Assembly (NCBI GenBank): GCA_963969595.1 | Contig: OZ018408.1 | Coordinates: 12,707,823-12,771,822 of the forward strand | DNA length: 64,000 nucleotides | Direction of reading: 5' to 3' | Origin: Neckera pumila | Lineage: Eukaryota; Streptophyta; Bryopsida; Hypnales; Neckeraceae | In this document: positions 23,221 through 32,892 of the stretch, piece by piece | Layout: each line of letters opens with the position of its first letter | Numbering within the stretch: the stretch's first letter is position 1 | Position numbers and translations under genes: made by a program | The notes under the pieces: generated by a model | The model's database searches: none | Seen by the model: only the letters and a program-made list of their open reading frames with translations | What the model was told of the DNA's origin: nothing

Positions 23221-24557
23221 CTAAGGTTGGACCACCCATTTCCAACCAGGGACCAATTCCCAACCGGTAGTTCCCCTATTTCCAATCAAGGCTTGTAATG
23301 TGTTTCATACTCTTTTTTAACCTCTAAAGTCCCAAGGCCCTTTATTCATCAAAACCACTCAAAATTGCCATTTCTATAGCAAAGAGCAAAAAAATAATTC
23401 TAAATGAGCTTTTTGCACATTTTACCATGTGATCTTGTACTACACTGGTGGAAGAATGTGTGGAAGAAATTTTAGAAACTTTGACCATGTAGATTGCAAG
23501 ATACTTGCATTTAAAGTGAAGGAATCAAGTATTTTTGCACCTTGTTCAACTACATTTTTTGGCTTTGAACCTTCTTAACTTAAAATTTTTGCTCTAATGA
23601 TTTTGAATTTCTAATTTTATATGATGAAGAAGTGAGTTGAGAATCTAGGAAAAAAAATTCAAAAATAAAACACTTAGTTTTCACTCATTAAAAATTTGTT
23701 AAGTAGAAGTAGGTTCAAGATTGAAGGAAAAATGAACTCATTAATAGCTCTAAGATAGGATTGAAATATACTAATCTCAATGGTGAGATTGTTCTAACAA
23801 GAAATCTTAACCTTGTGAAACTTTTTTTTTTCTTAAATTGTCAAAATTGAGTTCAAAAATGAATCCTACAAGTTATATTTTCAAGAAGATGCTCTAATTG
23901 CCCGAAAAATAGGATTGTCCATAACTTTTGCATAGCAAATCCAAATGAAATAAATCAAAGCTTCCCATGTAGATGAAAAAAATATATACGAAACAAATTT
24001 TAAAAAACTTTAATTTAAAGTTTTTGTGAGGATTTTTTTCTACCCGCCGAACTAAAATTTGGAGGTTTTCCGTCATAACTTTTGCTACCGGGCACTGATT
24101 GAAATAAAAATTACATTTTTGGAAAGCTAATGTAATCCTCTATTTTCACAAAAAAAATTCAAAAATTACAACAAATATTGAGACTATAGTAGCCTGCTTG
24201 AAATCCATTTTGTCCCCCAAGGGAACAATGGGACTTTAGGGGGTAAGTTTGGAACTAGTAAGATCATGACACATGTCCTAAAGTATGCAAAAAGTAACAA
24301 GGAAGTAGATAGTAGGAAGCTAGTTCTTGAGTGATCGGAATTGGAAGACTCTACAGATTAGGAATTGGTTCGGAACACTTTTTGGCTCCCCAAATTCACA
24401 GAAATTTCAGTTTTGCAAAAAAAATTCTGATAATTTTGCAATCTCAGTATTTTCTATCTCCCTATATGGGAAAAATCTCCATCGCATTCAACTGCTCACC
24501 ATCCGTGCGCCACAAGAGCTTAAGTGATTAGGTATAGGTGGTCCGACCTTACCTTAG
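23221..24557 (+). mobile_element. Family P element, copy 1, interrupted by a TTAA element
   Basis: Starts CTAAGGTTGGACCACCCATT and ends GTGGTCCGACCTTACCTTAG, an imperfect terminal inverted repeat. Removing the nested insertion at 23317-24245 leaves about 408 bp, which aligns with the uninterrupted 403-bp copy at 30520-30922. No coding capacity. The superfamily is unknown; no clear target duplication was identified. Confidence 0.7.
23317..24245 (+). mobile_element. TTAA-bounded element, family 1, copy D, nested in P copy 1
   Basis: A 929-bp copy aligning end to end with copy C. Left border TTAACCTCTAAAGTCCCAAG; right border GGGACTTTAGGGGGTAA, where the last TTAA has become GTAA. The family-P copy at 30.5 kb lacks it and shows the pre-insertion arrangement near 30600-30620. 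Confidence 0.78.
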
Positions 24558-25349
24558 TTGGATTGGCCGTTCACTTGCCGTGCATGCAGCAACAACATAT
24601 TTATCCTTTCGTCCTTTGGGAATGAAGGCACTCAGATCCCTTGCGATTCAATTTTCAAAGCTGATGAATCATTGCTTCACAGGGAAGGGAAGGCAGTGGA
24701 TCAGGTCCTCAAGTTTCTCATCAGTGTCCTCGAGTTCCTGTCCGCACTCCGCAAGCTCAAGTTCCTCACTGTCCTCTCAAGTTTCGTAATAACTTAACTG
24801 AAGACATTAAGAAAATTCTGAGGCCTGCAAAAGGCCGCTAGTTTCTGATTTTTGGCACCCCGGCAGTGCAAGTACAGAAAAATAAAAAATTATTTTTTTT
24901 TCAAAAAATATTAAAAAACTAAAAAATATTAAAAATACTTAGATGTGCTGACGTGGCGCTGACGTGGCATAAGTAGTGCCACATCAGATCAATTTTTTAA
25001 TAAAAAAATTCTTTAATTGCACCAAAATTGCGAAGGGGGGTATAGAACTAACGGCTTTATTGAGGCTTGAAAACTTTTGTAATGAGTTTGTAAGACACAT
25101 TTAGGCTTTTGAATTTGTAGCCATATGATTCCGTGCAAGAATAATAAGAACAGAACAACAGCTTCAATTCTCTTGCCAGTGATACTGTAACTAAATTTCC
25201 GTTTATAATTCAATTTAGTTCTAACTTCAGTTACTCCGGTACTTAATTTCAAAGTGTCATAACACCAAAAAATAACTTAAATGAAAGATAGAAGTATTGA
25301 GTCTCCAGGCCAAGAAGTTATCTATAGAATCAATACCTTAAATGAGGCT
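24558..25349. other. Intergenic DNA with a GTGGCA/TGCCAC palindromic core
   Basis: Short overlapping frames at 24538-24797 sit in a slightly GC-richer patch but have no similarity I recognise. At 24945-24990 the words GACGTGGC, GACGTGGCAT and GTGCCACATC form a dyad seen also near 2440 and 52210. Confidence 0.4.
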
Positions 25350-25436
25350 GTTTGTTTGTTTGTTTGTTTGTTTGTTTGTTTGTTTGTTTGTTTGTTTGTT
25401 TGTTTTGTTTTGTTTTGTTTTGTTTTGTTTTGTTTG
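25350..25436. repeat. Compound microsatellite (GTTT)n then (GTTTT)n
   Basis: About 13 uninterrupted GTTT units are followed by about six GTTTT units. The array sits directly before a GC-rich patch (25440-25550). It is highly mutable, and array length may differ between individuals. Confidence 0.95.
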
Positions 25437-25630
25437 TAGCGTGGACAACTTCCTGACCGTGCGTCCCCCGGCCGCGTGCTTGGTACCGTCGGAAAGCTCT
25501 CGCCGAGGAGGGGTGCACCGGCTTGGTTTCGTGGCGTTTGGAACGGTGGTGCAAAAGTTATTGAATTTCAAAGTATTTATTGATTAAAAAATTAGAAAAT
25601 TACTTTTACTTTGATTTTGGTGGCGTTCTT

Positions 25631-25705
25631 GGTACTGGGAGTGGAACCGGGAGTAGAATTGGGAGTAGAATTGGAAGTAGAACCAGGAGTGGAACCGGGA
25701 GTAGA
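25631..25705. repeat. 12-bp minisatellite
   Basis: Six to seven imperfect copies of a 12-base purine-rich unit of the form GGGAGTRGAAYY. Non-coding as far as can be seen. Confidence 0.85.
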
Positions 25706-25829
25706 TGAAAATTGGGCCAACGGTACAGGGTCACACTAGTTAGTTATTACGTTTACACAACAGTTATTTTTTTTTCGAAATTTGAAAAAAGACATTTCAA
25801 ATACAAACTACTCCTAAAGGAGAATGTTA

Positions 25830-26762
25830 TTTACCAATATTTACTAAAGAACCAATATGCATTTTTTTGGCTACATAGAAATTTGGGCAGGTGCGTGTGA
25901 TTGAAGATTTCCATGTTTTTGGATTAAATTTTAATAGAACTTAGGGACGAGATATATCTTCCAAACGCACTAAATTTCATGACATTTGGAAATATGAGTC
26001 AAAAGTTATGGCCTAATATGTTACTTTTTTTGTAAATGGGCAGTCCAGGTAGATCAAATTAATTTTTTTCAAAAACAAAAATTCGAAATAGGTTTTCTAG
26101 AGTTATATATGTGGAAAGCTTTGAATCATTCCATTTTGATCAATGAGTCAAAAATTGTGAAGATTTTTTGTTTTCAGGTAATTATGGAATTTCTACTCTA
26201 AAATAAACTTTGAAGTCCTTTATTTGACTCATTTTTCAATATTTTTTGAAAAAATAAAATTGTAGGGTGTAGATTGTTTATTACAACATTTCAACCATTG
26301 GAGTTAGTATTTTTCAATTCCAAAATTAAATTATTAACAATTTAATATTTTGAATCACTCTCTACTTCTTTCTACTTATTATTGTGTTCCTATATGTTGT
26401 ACAGTTCCAAATGATCGGAAACTTTTCAAGCATGTATCCAACTTGTCTAGGAAAAAGAATCCAAAGAAGCACCACCATGTTGGACATTTTTTCATAGAAA
26501 AGTGAGCTTGTGAAATGCAGCTGCCCTGTTTTTTGTACAACCCAAAAAATGATTCCATTGAATGTGAATGCTTATATTCTGCAATCCATGCAGTGAAAAT
26601 TTGTGAAATTTTTACCACATGTTTTCAAATTAGCATACTACAAGATCCTTTATTTACATGTTTAAAAAGATTTCTTTTTCAAAAATTTGGTACTTGTATT
26701 CAAAATGGTAGTTTTGAGCATTTTTCGGTGAAAACATAGTCATGCAACTTCGGGGGATAAAT
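25830..26762 (-). mobile_element. TTAA element, family 1, copy G (degraded ends)
   Basis: Minus-oriented. The left end is decayed ('..ACCAATATGCATTTTTTTGGCTACATAGAAATTTGGGCAG', matching copy A). The middle has 'AAAAGTTATGGCCTAATATG'. The right end 'AATGGTAGTTTTGAGCATTTTTCGGTG' is followed by GGGGGATAA at about 26753-26762. The half 26250-26762 is the reverse complement of copy F (1823-2370). Borders are approximate. Confidence 0.6.
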
Positions 26763-27388
26763 TGTTGTATGGGGTGTACTATTAATTATAATTTCTTAAA
26801 TTTTGAAATACTGTAGTTGAAATTGTTTAAAGCTTGGGGGGTGTAGTCATCGGGCGGATTAGCAAACTATGAGCGAAAAAATGATAGGGTATTTTTTATT
26901 CATTTGGGCTAAAAATTATAAAAGAGTTTAGAGTACTATAGGGTATAGAATATGGCATTGGATGTCTTTAAAGTACTATAGGGTATGGAATAATAGGCCC
27001 CATTAGAAAATGCAGTAGTACTAAAATAGCCCCCTTTATATTAAATTCTTTGGCCAAATGTCTGAAATTGCTTATTGTACTATAGGAAATATACATCTTA
27101 GTTCATGTAAGACTCTCGGATTCCTACAGTGACTTAACTACTCTTACAACTAAGTGTTATACATTGTACATGGATACATAATTTAGGGTCTGACTACTGT
27201 AAGTTAATACGGAATATGATTTAATATTACAGAATACAAGATTGTGCAGATCTCGTTTAGGGTACTCAGTGATGGTTTACTGCGCTTAGGGGTTAGTTCA
27301 ATCTGGCTCAGTGATGGGGTTTTCGGCTTAGGGGTCAGGGCAATCTGGCTCAACTCGGCTTAGGGGTCAGTTCACTTGAAGCCGACCA
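26763..27388. other. Intergenic DNA with short direct repeats
   Basis: The word AGTACTATAGGGTAT occurs at about 26932 and 26972 in a roughly 40-bp direct repeat. Near 27276-27375 the phrase GGCTTAGGGGTCAG and the variant GCTTAGGGGTTAG occur three times with CTCAGTGATGG between them. No gene. Confidence 0.5.
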
Positions 27389-27469
27389 TTGCGTCTGAGT
27401 TTGCAAGGAAGAGGTTTAGGGTTTGTTCAATTGGTCGGAACTGGGTGCAATCTCCCGACGTGTGCAAGA

Positions 27470-27800
27470 ATCCGGCCGTGGCGTGTGCAAGGACCTGAGT
27501 TTGCTGTCGACGAGGTGGAGGGTTTGTGCAATCAATTTGCTTTGGACGAGGTGGAGGGTTTGTGCAAGGACCTCAGTTTGCTGGATACGGGGTTTACGGT
27601 TTGTGCGCTCGTTCAGTTTTGGGTGTCCCACAGCAGCCCTCGTTACGGTTTGGGGCGGATCTGTGTTGTGCGTGTAGGGTTTACGGTTTGTGCAATCAAT
27701 TTTGTTGTTTGGCTACGGTTTTGTGCAATCAATTTTGTTGTTTGGCTACGGTTTGTGCAATCAATTTTGTTGTTTGGCTACGGTTGGTTCGTTGGGAGCA
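27470..27800. repeat. Minisatellite cluster with GTTTGTGCAATCAATTTTG units
   Basis: Three near-identical 32-33 bp units (GGTTTGTGCAATCAATTTTG + TTGTTTGGCTAC) lie in tandem at about 27684-27782. Upstream, GACGAGGTGGAGGGTTTGTG occurs twice (about 27509 and 27545), spaced 36 bp. All forward frames stay partly open, which yields a long but low-complexity 223-residue frame. I read this as a repeat artefact, not a gene. Confidence 0.8.
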
Positions 27801-28092
27801 TCCCCAAGCAGCCCTCGTTACGTTTTGTTGCAAATCCGTCACGGTTTGGTGCAGATCTGTGTTTTGGTTTTAGGCTTTACGACTTCAGGGTTTGGGGAAT
27901 TGTTTTTTCTGTGTCTTTTTCTTGCGTGACAGCATCACATGGTGCCTGGGGTCGCTGCGATCATCTTGGCACCTGCTGCTTTGAGGTATTGCTAGTCTCT
28001 GAATTGGGCAACGTAGGGTTTTGTATTGCGGTTGTCTTGTGGTCTTCAGGCTCTTGTTAATTTGTGGTTTACCTTTTAGGGTTTAGGGTGCG

Positions 28093-28621
28093 TTGCTCTT
28101 GCGTTCTGGATCCAGATGTGCTGCGTGGTGTAATGACAGATTTGATTTGTTGAACGCAGGGTTTAGGGGCATGGATGATGGCGCTCAATTACAAGATCAG
28201 ATTCTACAAGTTCCTACATGGACCTTCTCTCGAGGCTCCAGTTATTACTCAATCCAATGCGTGTTCTTGCTTTTACATGAGCTAACCTTTCCATTCTCCG
28301 TTTTGCAGCTAAGTTGCAGGCCAAAGCGACCCTCTGGAAGCCACGCAGGTCCATGGCGGCTGCGGCGCCTGGGCCTCTTCTTCGTCAGCCTGTTCGCCGA
28401 GAAGAACTACGTCCAAGCTGGAGCGGTACTTGGAAATATTTCGCCGGACTTTGAAGAGTATCAGGTATGTACACATTATTTTGTTTACAACCTGTCGCCA
28501 TGCTGGAACTTGGAATGCATTTCGTTTTAGCATAGTTGGTGTACATTTCCATTGATGCAAGTGTGTTTGTTGCAATGCAGGTGCAGGGGATTTTGAGCAC
28601 CGGTTACAGTAGTGTAGGTTA
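28093..28621 (+). CDS. Doubtful small gene, product not recognised
   Basis: Evidence is modest. A GC-rich block at 28311-28464 is preceded by TTTTGCAG and followed by CAG|GTATGT, as expected of an internal exon. A third block at 28581-28621 follows TGCAATGCAG and reads VQGILSTGYSSVG then TAG, in phase 0 with the frame ending FEEYQ. A telo-box-like TTTTAGGGTTTAGGG lies at about 28075-28089, and plant promoters often carry this. The first exon and start codon are unclear; the frame open from 28093 may begin with intron sequence. I recognise no domain. It could equally be a non-coding transcript. Confidence 0.25.
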
Positions 28622-30519
28622 GCCTTAGTTTTGTTCATGGACCCATAATGTGCAAATTCTGGTCCTATTCATTGTGTTTGTAAACACAATGAGAACATTG
28701 TTTTTCTTAACTTCTATTATGTTCATGGATACATAATATGCTAACTTTGGTCCCATTCACTGTGTTTGTAAACACAATAAGCATTATTTTTCTTACTCCA
28801 TCATTGTGTACGAAAACTATGTTTGATGTGTGTCCTAATACAGCTCCCACATAAGACTGAATCTTGTGAGATATCAAGTAAAGGGTGACACCAAAGTTTT
28901 TTTTGGAGTAAAAGCTTTCTTCTGTCAAATTTCGTTGTAACTTAAATTGTCGTTGGCCTGAAATTTTCTCAACATTTTTTGGGTCCATGCTGCATTATAT
29001 ATGTCGAGAACATTCCCTAAACCAAACCACCCCATTCAATTTGGGGCCAAAATTATAGTAGAATAATTTTTCAATCTAATTTACCATATCATTTATTCAT
29101 AGAAAATTGGAATTGTAAGTAATGCAAGTCCCTTCTCTATTAACCCAAATTAGAAAATTACATAATTGTAGCATGTGAAAAAAAAGAAAAGAAAAAGTAA
29201 TAGCCCCCTATAAAATAGTGGTTGGTCGCTCATATATCCTTATTTTTTTAAGGCACAGCACCCCCCGAGGTTTAAAGTTTTTCAAAATACAAGTTTGAAT
29301 TCACTAATTCAGCACTCCCACAAAAAGTACAATAGAGAGTAGTTCAATGGCTATTGGTTATCCTCTTTTGCTCCTTCTAGTGTTAATTGCAAATTAATAA
29401 AGATTAATTTTGACCTTTGGGTTGGATGGAGTTTAGGTATTGGCTATTTTAGATGGCCAAATGAAAGGGGTTAACATTTTGAATTTTAAGGTAGGTGGAT
29501 TTGTAGTCATTTTGGAATCCTTGCTCCAATTATTTTTAGTATATAAAAAAAATGAGTTTGATTAAGTAAAGGATTTTACAAATAGAAAATAAGGGTGGAT
29601 AAATTATCCTTTGATGGATACACCACCCTAAAATATAAGCTAGCATCTATTTCCAACTTTGCATCGATTCAATCAATTTCAAAATATATATACAAGTAGT
29701 CCAAATATACTACTTTTTAGATATAAACACAATAAACAATTTTAAAGTTAAACTTCAAACTTCATAGTAATTCCATATAGATTCACAAAATTATTATTTA
29801 TGTTTTGAAAGTTCATGATTTTGTTTTCAGTGTGTCAAAAATAGTCTCAAATGTTGATTACACTTAGAGCACGTAGACCTAAAATTCCCTCACAAGAAGG
29901 TGTATGTGGATTTGAAATATTTAGGTAAAGTAAATTATAACCTTACATACTTAGATCTTCATTTTTGCAAGTTTTTATTTTATATCTATCTCTACATGAA
30001 CTAATTCATATACTTGTACAAAAATCATAAAACACTCGGTGACTACGGTAGTTACATTGCTAAAGAATATTTAAAATTTAATTTTCCAACATATTTGGAT
30101 GTATTTCATTTGTTACCTATAGATCCTATAGAAAACATTTGAAGACATTTATAATCCCTTCAATGGACGCGCACCAAAATTGTTAAGGATGAAAGTAAAT
30201 ATACCATAGGTACTACCACCTTAATTTTGCACCTTCTTTAGACTAGAGCCCAAAAGCTATAAAAAAAACTTTTATGTTCCATGGTTTGTCTATGATCTAA
30301 TTCCATGGTTTTTGCAATATAAAATGAGAAGGGGCCACAAAGTAACTAATCTACAGTTGTAGTATTTTTTTTTTCCTAAACTAGGCCAATTCATAATGTG
30401 AGATTTTCTTAAATGATTGGCTATGATTATTTAGACCTAGTGATAGTAATTAAGCCTACCTCTTTACACAAACTTGACTAATTTAAGGTCTCCATTCACC
30501 ATATAATAACAAAGAGGTT
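28622..30519. other. AT-rich intergenic DNA, no gene
   Basis: A direct repeat 'GTTCATGGA(C/T)(C/A)CATAAT..GC(A/T)AA(T/C)T(C/T)TGGTCC(C/T)ATTCA' occurs at about 28633-28690 and 28720-28775, each followed by TGTGTTTGTAAACACAAT. That last word is itself a perfect 16-bp palindrome core. The remainder is simple AT-rich DNA. Confidence 0.5.
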
Positions 30520-30922
30520 CTAAGGTAGAGCTACCCATTCCCGACCAGTGACCCATTCCCCACCTATAGATGCACGTATTCTTGACCAAGTTTAGAATTT
30601 TTTTTTTTCCTTTTCAAGGTTGGAACTAATAAATACTCCGTACAAGACACATGTCCCAAGTTGTGAGAAAGAAAGTAGAAAATAATGATTAGGAAAAAAA
30701 TTATTGAATGATTGGAAGAGTTTAGGGGTTGGCCATGGGTCTAGAATATTTTTTGCCTTCCAAAATTCATAGTAACTTCAATGCAAGCTATAAAATTACC
30801 AATTTGTTTGCAATCCTTGTCATTTCTATTGATGTACCTCTGAAAAATATTTGTTTTGCCTTCATTACTCCAGATCATGTTGGAATTTCTTATTTGGTCG
30901 GTTATAGGTGGCTCTACCTTAG
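30520..30922 (+). mobile_element. Family P element, copy 2 (intact, 403 bp)
   Basis: Terminal inverted repeat CTAAGGTAGAGCTACCCA at the left against CTAAGGTAGAGCCACCTATA reading inward from the right. This is the uninterrupted reference for P copy 1 at 23.2 kb. An 80-residue frame inside is chance. Non-autonomous; superfamily not assigned. Confidence 0.7.
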
Positions 30923-31129
30923 TTACCAACTTACCATAGCAATGACTACTTTAAATCTGCCACTACAATAATTTGGAAAAACATTTCCCATAAATTTTGG
31001 GCATCTAGTTTTAGTACTACCGTACTTTCAGGCGAAGTTGCTGCCTGGCTACCGTAAGAAAAATCCGTGTAAGCCTAGTGGCTATCTTAAGAAATTTGAA
31101 AAAATAGCTGACAAAAACACTGACAAAAA

Positions 31130-31215
31130 AGCACTGGGAACGTCCGAAGCGAACGCCCCAAGGAACGCCCTAAGGGAACGTCCTCAGAGAACGTCCAAAG
31201 GGAACGACGGAACGG
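31130..31215. repeat. GAACG-rich short tandem repeat
   Basis: Seven irregular units of about 11-14 bp of the type GGGAACGTCC / AGGAACGCCC. It lies in the GC-rich upstream region of the kinesin gene. The plus-strand frame open through it (224 codons from 31038) is low complexity and not considered a gene. Confidence 0.8.
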
Positions 31216-31375
31216 TAACGGGCGTGGGAGACTGGGAGGGAACCCCATCGGGAACCGAGTCCGTCCCACTTCCCGATGGCAATCAAACTCCAACGGTCAC
31301 TCACAACGGCGCTCTCCCGTGCGTAGAGCATCCCCCATTACTGCCGGGAACGATTGCTCTTCAGCACCCCCCTCG

Positions 31376-31413
31376 CGCTCGCCATCGCCATCGCCATCGC
31401 CATCGCCAAGGCG
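31376..31413. repeat. CGCCAT hexanucleotide microsatellite
   Basis: Five to six copies of CGCCAT/CATCGC in tandem, in the GC-rich upstream region of the kinesin gene. Confidence 0.9.
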
Positions 31414-31599
31414 TGCACACATCCTTAACTTACTTCCCCCTTTCCATTCTTCATCAAGCCTTCATTAGCATTTTCCATCCAACAATCCTCGCCGCAACGC
31501 AACCGTCCCCGGCCCTCGTGCATGCGTCGCACAACTCACTTCCATTGCAATGCTGCGGCAAATTCGAAGTCCGATCCAGGGGACGGACCGAGGTCTTAA

Positions 31600-32892
31600 A
31601 ACCTCCCACGGTCCGACATTTTAGGGTTTGTTCCAATCTTGTCCGCGGGGAGCAGGGGTCAGTTCGATCGGGAAGAAGCTCATGCACATTGATCGAAGCT
31701 AGTGCCGTGTGAGTCGCGTTTGTAATCGTCAGTTTGGAGTTTGATCTAGAGAGTTATTAGTATTGTTTCGCTCGCGCGCTGGGATGCTATCGGTGCGATT
31801 TGTAGCTGTACGTCGTTGAGAGAATCTTAATTATTTTTCTTCTTTTTTGATCATTTTTTTATTTTTTATAATTTGGAATTTGGTAATGGTATACTGGGAG
31901 TTTGTGTCAAATTTAATTAATCTTTTGGAGGCGTTGTACGGTTGAGCTTTTTCTTAATTTCCAGATGGAACATGTGAATGCTGTTGCGTCGAGAATTTGG
32001 ATGTCTTTTCTTGCTGTTGTTTCCAGTGGTTTAATATTGAAGGCTGTTGGAAGCTGTTGCGAAGTTGTGTTGTTTGCAATTATGGATTAGAGAATTGCAA
32101 TGTCGTGCGGGAAAAATCAGGATGCTCCTGTAGTTTTGGTTGGATGTATCGAAGTTGTGTGACGGGCTGTTGATCTGATTTTGTATTCGTGTTGGTTGTT
32201 TTATTTACAATGCAGCGATCAATAGAAAGGGGGAATGTGGAGACGAAGACGTATGCGCTGCTGTTGAAGAAGTGTGCTTCGCGGAAGGATAGAGCCGCTT
32301 TTGGTTATCGACTGCAATGTGAGATTTCGCTGCCTAATTGGGAGTGCAGGTTTTTGTCCTGGCGGCTTCAAGCTGCAGGATTTTTTGGTAGTCTCAACTT
32401 GCACCAGATTTTGGATCATATGGCGGGTTAGACAGACGTTAGAACCAGTGGGAAGATAACAAGTATTATCTACTGTGTCTTCGGTAGCCTTCGCCAGACC
32501 CGTTTGTAGCCCTGATTGTGGAGTACACGGTATCTGTGATAACAAGAGAATGAAGACATCACCTCCGTCGGTTGTGTAGCATAGGGTGTCCCCATTGGAG
32601 AGGCGCCGTCTCTGACCAGAATATTGTGTACCTGCAGACATCATTAGTGTGGTACAATTATTTGCCGACCACTCTGTGGCTCTAGGGTTTAGAGTCCACG
32701 ATGCCAAATGCGCGCACGTGCGGAAAGAGTTAGACATCGGAGCGCCATTGTGGTCGAGTATTGTTAGCGGCGTCGGACTCTCTCAACGATTCATTGACGA
32801 TCGCGCTATTTCGTTTCAATGTTTGCAGTCGAACGGCAATGTGGAGCTAAGGAAGTTGCCTCGAAGTTACTCTGCAGGGGTCTGCTAAGAAG
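31600..32892 (+). promoter_or_regulatory. Promoter and 5' untranslated region of the kinesin-8 gene (approximate)
   Basis: GC-rich, non-repetitive sequence leads to the kinesin start. TTTTAGGGTTTG at about 31620 is a telo-box-like word. Acceptor-like TTTGCAG at about 32822-32828, shortly before ATG 32893, and an earlier TGCAG near 32213 suggest one or two introns in the 5' untranslated region. No long reading frame here looks coding. The transcription start cannot be placed. Confidence 0.45.

Noticed and set aside
25350..25436. Open frames on both strands across the GTTT array
   Set aside because: Pure microsatellite translation (FVCLFVCL, NKQTNKQT).
27684..27782. CRISPR-like array
   Set aside because: Units are directly adjacent with no variable spacers, in a plant nuclear context; this is an ordinary minisatellite.
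27389..28060. 223-residue open frame on the plus strand
   Set aside because: The frame is kept open by tandem repeats; the translation is the repeat itself (CAINFVVWLRF three times). No sign of real coding sequence.
31038..31712. 224-residue open frame on the plus strand
   Set aside because: It runs through the GAACG and CGCCAT repeats, has low-complexity composition (RHRHRHRH), no domain, and lies in the upstream region of the kinesin gene.
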